Below are positions 61,064-64,000 of a stretch of 64,000 nucleotides of DNA, piece by piece. Each line of letters begins with the position of its first letter. Positions within the stretch are counted from its first letter, which is position 1. The stretch is taken from the NCBI RefSeq assembly GCF_000238775.2, contig NZ_AFEJ02000006.1, positions 248,001 through 312,000 of the forward strand, read 5' to 3'. The stretch is from Acaryochloris sp. CCMEE 5410. GTDB taxonomy: Bacteria; Cyanobacteriota; Cyanobacteriia; Thermosynechococcales; Thermosynechococcaceae. The translations under genes were made by a program, and so were the position numbers. Under the pieces are notes generated by a model that worked only from the letters and a program-made list of their open reading frames with translations, made no database searches and was not told where the DNA came from.

Positions 61064-63145
61064 ATGCCCCGAATTTCCTATGGACCTGCACAAAAAACAA
61101 GAGTATTACGAATTTTAGAATGCATACTTAGATTTGCTAACGATGAGTTTGAACTTGCTCAAAAAAAAATAAATATCCAATATAGCTGGAAAGAAGATGA
61201 ACTTAAGGACAAAACACTTAATGTCAAGACTACGATCAATAATCTCAAATATCTGTGTGACCATTACGATTCACGAAACCCTTTGCAAAAAACAGATATT
61301 AGAGATGCACTTCATTGCCTAAAAGATTTTTTGGGTATTCTTCAAGATCATCGCGTAAACAAACAAGGTTCTCAAGATTGGTACTTTACTCTAGAGCTAT
61401 GGTCAAAGGAAACAGACATAAATCTAAAGGAAGCGAATTCTCTTTGGGAAAAACATAAATTAAGTAGAAATAAAAAAACTAGCGTATCTACGAAAAGAGA
61501 TGTTCAATTAAATAGTACATCTCAAAATTATATAAATTTATCTAACAATAGAATAAATCACCTGAAAGAATTTAATACTGATACTGGATTTAATCAATTT
61601 CCTCTTCCATTCAATATTGAAGAAAATTTGATTTGGTTAGAAAAAATTTATTTTGAAGAAATTATATCAATGCTAAATATCACAGATATTTTTAGCAGAG
61701 AGGCCTATAGTAAACAAATCAAAGATGCAGAAAATGATTCATCTTTCTTGGCTTTCACTAAGTCAAAGGAATCTTTGGTGTGCGATCAAGAGAAAAAGCT
61801 TAATAGAACGACTCGATTAGGTTGGAACCTTGAACAGGCAACTCGTGTGATCAACGAAAATCCAATGCATTTAGTGGTCTCACCCGCTCATGCAGGAACA
61901 CTTGCCATATTAACGTATTTAAGAGAAAAGAATATAAATATAACCTTTGATTACCATCATCCTCACTCAGTTGAAATTGTTGAAAATGCAATATACGATA
62001 ATTTTTCAAGACAAGTTGATGGTTTTACTCTAACCCTTGCTACAGCGAGTGTTCTATTAAGGGAAAAAGCAGGAAGATATTCTTCTTCGTTCATGATGCC
62101 GAATATGACACATGGAATTTTATCTTCAAATATAGAATTAAATGAACGAAGTTTGGATGGTGAGTACCTTTTAATGAAAGAAGTACCATCAACTGAATTT
62201 TTTATATATGAGAACTTAATTAATTCAAAGCTTCTAACAAGAAGCACTACAACAGAAATGGAGCCAGATGAAGTTACACATGCTTTGAGTAATGGAGATA
62301 GTAATATAAGAACGATTATAGGATTTCCACATTATAATGTTAATCTTAAGTTCAACTCCTGTAATTTGCTCAATAATCCTATTGCTCAAATTAAGCCTGT
62401 GTTCTTGTTTTTACGTAGTTCCATAATTGTCAAACCTGACATTATGCAAGCTTTGTCAATATTAATTAGAGATGCTTGGTTATCAATACTAGAAAATCCT
62501 ACCATCCTAAAAAGTGTTATCCATCGACTTATTCGGCAAGAAGACTATATTGAAACTTTATCAAGAATAACAGGAGTTAGTCGACTTGCATATAAAAAAG
62601 AGCCTTTTACATTCGAGCAGTTAGTAAAGGATGAGAGCCTAATCATAAAACATCAAGTTAAAGAAATTGATTTCAAAAAAACTGATGTAAGCTCAATTCT
62701 AAAATTAAGACATCAAGTATTAAGAAATGGGTATCCAATTACTGAAGTTATGTTTAATGAAGATCATGATTACCAAAGTAGGCATTATGGTGCTTTTGAC
62801 ATACAAGAAAATAATATTTGCTGTGTTTCCTTAATTCAGTCATATTGGAATGGGTACCTTGCTTGGCAGCTAAGAGCAATGGCTACAGCACCTGAATGGA
62901 GATCTAAAGGAATAGGACGAAGGATAATCGACTTTATGATTTCCGATTTGGAAAAGGATGATCAATTGAAACATATTTGGTGTAATTGTAGAGTCCAATC
63001 ATCAGGCTTTTATAAGAAAATGGGATGGAGAACGGCATCTAACCAATTTATTAATGGCAATGCTGGATTGTCAGTTAAGATGGTGAGAGAATTTTTTAAG
63101 GCAAGCCATAGTAATAATAATGAAAATCTACACACCATCATTTGA
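61064..63145 (+). CDS. Multidomain protein: conflict-type N-terminal domain, substrate-binding-like region, GNAT
   Basis: 693 residues. Residues 1-135 (L-K-D-K-T-L-N-V-K-T-T-I-N-N-L, A-L-H-C-L-K-D-F-L-G-I-L-Q-D-H-R, Q-G-S-Q-D-W-Y-F-T-L-E-L-W) match, from memory, the domain that precedes NB-ARC, NACHT or TIR modules in cyanobacterial conflict proteins. A linker follows. Residues about 250-500 (H-L-V-V-S-P-A-H-A-G-T-L-A-I-L, F-T-L-T-L-A-T-A) look like a periplasmic-binding-protein fold without a signal peptide. Residues about 560-680 are a GNAT domain with the acetyl-CoA loop R-S-K-G-I-G-R-R. The gene is clearly more AT-rich than its neighbours. Confidence 0.65.
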   Translation: MPRISYGPAQKTRVLRILECILRFANDEFELAQKKINIQYSWKEDELKDKTLNVKTTINNLKYLCDHYDSRNPLQKTDIRDALHCLKDFLGILQDHRVNKQGSQDWYFTLELWSKETDINLKEANSLWEKHKLSRNKKTSVSTKRDVQLNSTSQNYINLSNNRINHLKEFNTDTGFNQFPLPFNIEENLIWLEKIYFEEIISMLNITDIFSREAYSKQIKDAENDSSFLAFTKSKESLVCDQEKKLNRTTRLGWNLEQATRVINENPMHLVVSPAHAGTLAILTYLREKNINITFDYHHPHSVEIVENAIYDNFSRQVDGFTLTLATASVLLREKAGRYSSSFMMPNMTHGILSSNIELNERSLDGEYLLMKEVPSTEFFIYENLINSKLLTRSTTTEMEPDEVTHALSNGDSNIRTIIGFPHYNVNLKFNSCNLLNNPIAQIKPVFLFLRSSIIVKPDIMQALSILIRDAWLSILENPTILKSVIHRLIRQEDYIETLSRITGVSRLAYKKEPFTFEQLVKDESLIIKHQVKEIDFKKTDVSSILKLRHQVLRNGYPITEVMFNEDHDYQSRHYGAFDIQENNICCVSLIQSYWNGYLAWQLRAMATAPEWRSKGIGRRIIDFMISDLEKDDQLKHIWCNCRVQSSGFYKKMGWRTASNQFINGNAGLSVKMVREFFKASHSNNNENLHTII

Positions 63146-63665
63146 AGAACTGAATTTTTGCTATGAATTAGAAAAGTCTTTTTCTTCAAATTCTGAAGAT
63201 GCTAATGAAAAAGGGTTTTTCCTGCCTGGAGCCTCATTTAAGGTTTATGAAGATTTACATGATACAGGCTATATAAAAGTTTTATCTCAAGGTTCTAATC
63301 TTGTAGGATTTGTAATGGTTGTTCCTCCAAAGCATCAAATCTTAAGCAGATTACTAATTAATAACGAATCTCTCATTTGGTTTGATTCAGAGCAATTATA
63401 CCCAAATGTAGATAATTGCTATTGGATTGCAAAAATAGCCGTTAAAGCTGAATTCATGCGATTTGGATATGCAAAAGCATTATATGAGGATGTATTTGAG
63501 AATTTTGATGGGTTAACTGCACTTACAGCAACAGCTGTAAGTCCGCTAAGAAATCATGCTTCTGAAAACTTTCATCGTGCCCTAGGTTTGAAAGCCTGTG
63601 GTTTATTCTTATCTGGAACAAAAGGAGAGCTAACTAATATAGTAAATATTTTGTGGAGAAAATAG
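63120..63665 (+). CDS. GNAT-like acetyltransferase, partner of the upstream fusion
   Basis: 181 residues, overlapping the preceding gene by 26 bases. The segment I-A-K-I-A-V-K-A-E-F-M-R-F-G-Y-A-K-A-L-Y (about 104-123) occupies the GNAT beta4-loop-alpha3 place, followed by N-F-H-R-A-L-G-L-K. The acetyl-CoA loop R-F-G-Y-A is slightly atypical. Same AT-rich composition as its neighbour. Both genes form one transcript. Confidence 0.62.
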   Translation: MKIYTPSFEELNFCYELEKSFSSNSEDANEKGFFLPGASFKVYEDLHDTGYIKVLSQGSNLVGFVMVVPPKHQILSRLLINNESLIWFDSEQLYPNVDNCYWIAKIAVKAEFMRFGYAKALYEDVFENFDGLTALTATAVSPLRNHASENFHRALGLKACGLFLSGTKGELTNIVNILWRK

Positions 63666-64000
63666 AGGAACGATGATGCAAGAAATTACTAAATACTTAA
63701 TAAATTAAATTTAAACTTATTTATTAAATACTTAATATCTGTTTCCTGCTGAAGCTTATTTGATGTTAGATATATTCTTTCAAAAACGGCATGGATGTCA
63801 ATAAGATGAGGAGGATATTAGTTTGAGATGGATTTTAAAAACTAGAGAAAATACGCACTAAATGAAAAATAAATATCTATGCCTAATTCTGAATTTGTTT
63901 AAAATTCTCGACAATCACGCTAGCTTGCTACTCCACATATTCCTCATAGCCCACCTTATGAGTCACCTTGTTTATTCTCAGTTGACCTTGCTAAATCAGT
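63666..64000. other. AT-rich end of window
   Basis: No gene I can support. It contains the A/T-only hairpin TTAATAAAT / ATTTATTAA (63697-63727), perhaps a weak terminator. A short minus-strand stretch near 63955-63990 (H-K-V-G-Y-E-E-Y-V-E-stop) might be the end of a gene lying beyond the window, but a stop lies just upstream of it. Confidence 0.35.

Noticed and set aside
63748-63762. 15-bp word CCTGCTGAAGCTTAT shared with 57155 region
   Set aside because: Too short and isolated to call a repeat.

Overview
The window reads as part of a large cyanobacterial plasmid, probably from an Acaryochloris-like organism (an inference from gene content, not a database match). Supporting signs are cyanobacteriochrome GAF domains, a phycobilisome-type protein, a CyRepA1-type replication protein, HIP1-like GCGATCGC sites, a ParM-type segregation locus and a conjugation-type secretion operon. 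I see no rRNA, tRNA or CRISPR array, and no relaxase.

Layout. 1-5.7 kb: redox and light-sensing genes (two 2Fe-2S ferredoxins, a phycobilisome-like protein, a coiled-coil/TPR membrane protein and a receptor with two DXCF cyanobacteriochrome domains). 5.9-18.4 kb: accessory region with a duplicated HU-sigma factor locus in which each copy has lost a different gene, small exported and membrane proteins, a heme-linked diguanylate cyclase, a PadR regulator, a YqaE/Pmp3-type peptide and an ISAs1 element with clear ends. 18.4-28.3 kb: mostly minus-strand unrecognised genes, including a zinc-site tail-anchored protein, an HTH-pentapeptide fusion, three adjacent two-helix membrane proteins, a YlqD-like protein and a GNAT acetyltransferase. 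28.6-31.0 kb: a decayed IS21-type element.

31-54 kb: plasmid backbone. An actin-like partition operon (39-codon leader, parM-like, ParR candidate, third gene) is preceded by ten TGCG/CGCA half-sites at 10-bp spacing, a likely centromere. A VirD4-type coupling protein, a 1099-residue protein with three peptidoglycan-hydrolase domains, two pentapeptide proteins and a VirB-like operon (VirB10, B8, B6, B5, B4 and small membrane subunits) follow. At the upstream end of that operon lies a plasmid sigma factor split by one frameshift. Seven copies of a motif, GGRATATACKG plus a T-rich tail, lie mostly just upstream of minus-strand genes from 26 to 40 kb and look like a plasmid-specific promoter or operator.

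54.7-60.8 kb: replication and maintenance. A 1174-residue CyRepA1-like protein has its start codon inside a perfect 9-bp hairpin, with a candidate antisense RNA upstream. A ParB-domain protein, a truncated ParB paralogue and two long perfect palindromes follow. 61-63.7 kb: an AT-rich two-gene unit unlike its surroundings. It encodes a fusion of a conflict-protein-type N-terminal domain, a substrate-binding-like region and a GNAT domain, followed by an overlapping second GNAT-like protein. This is the best candidate for an undescribed system.
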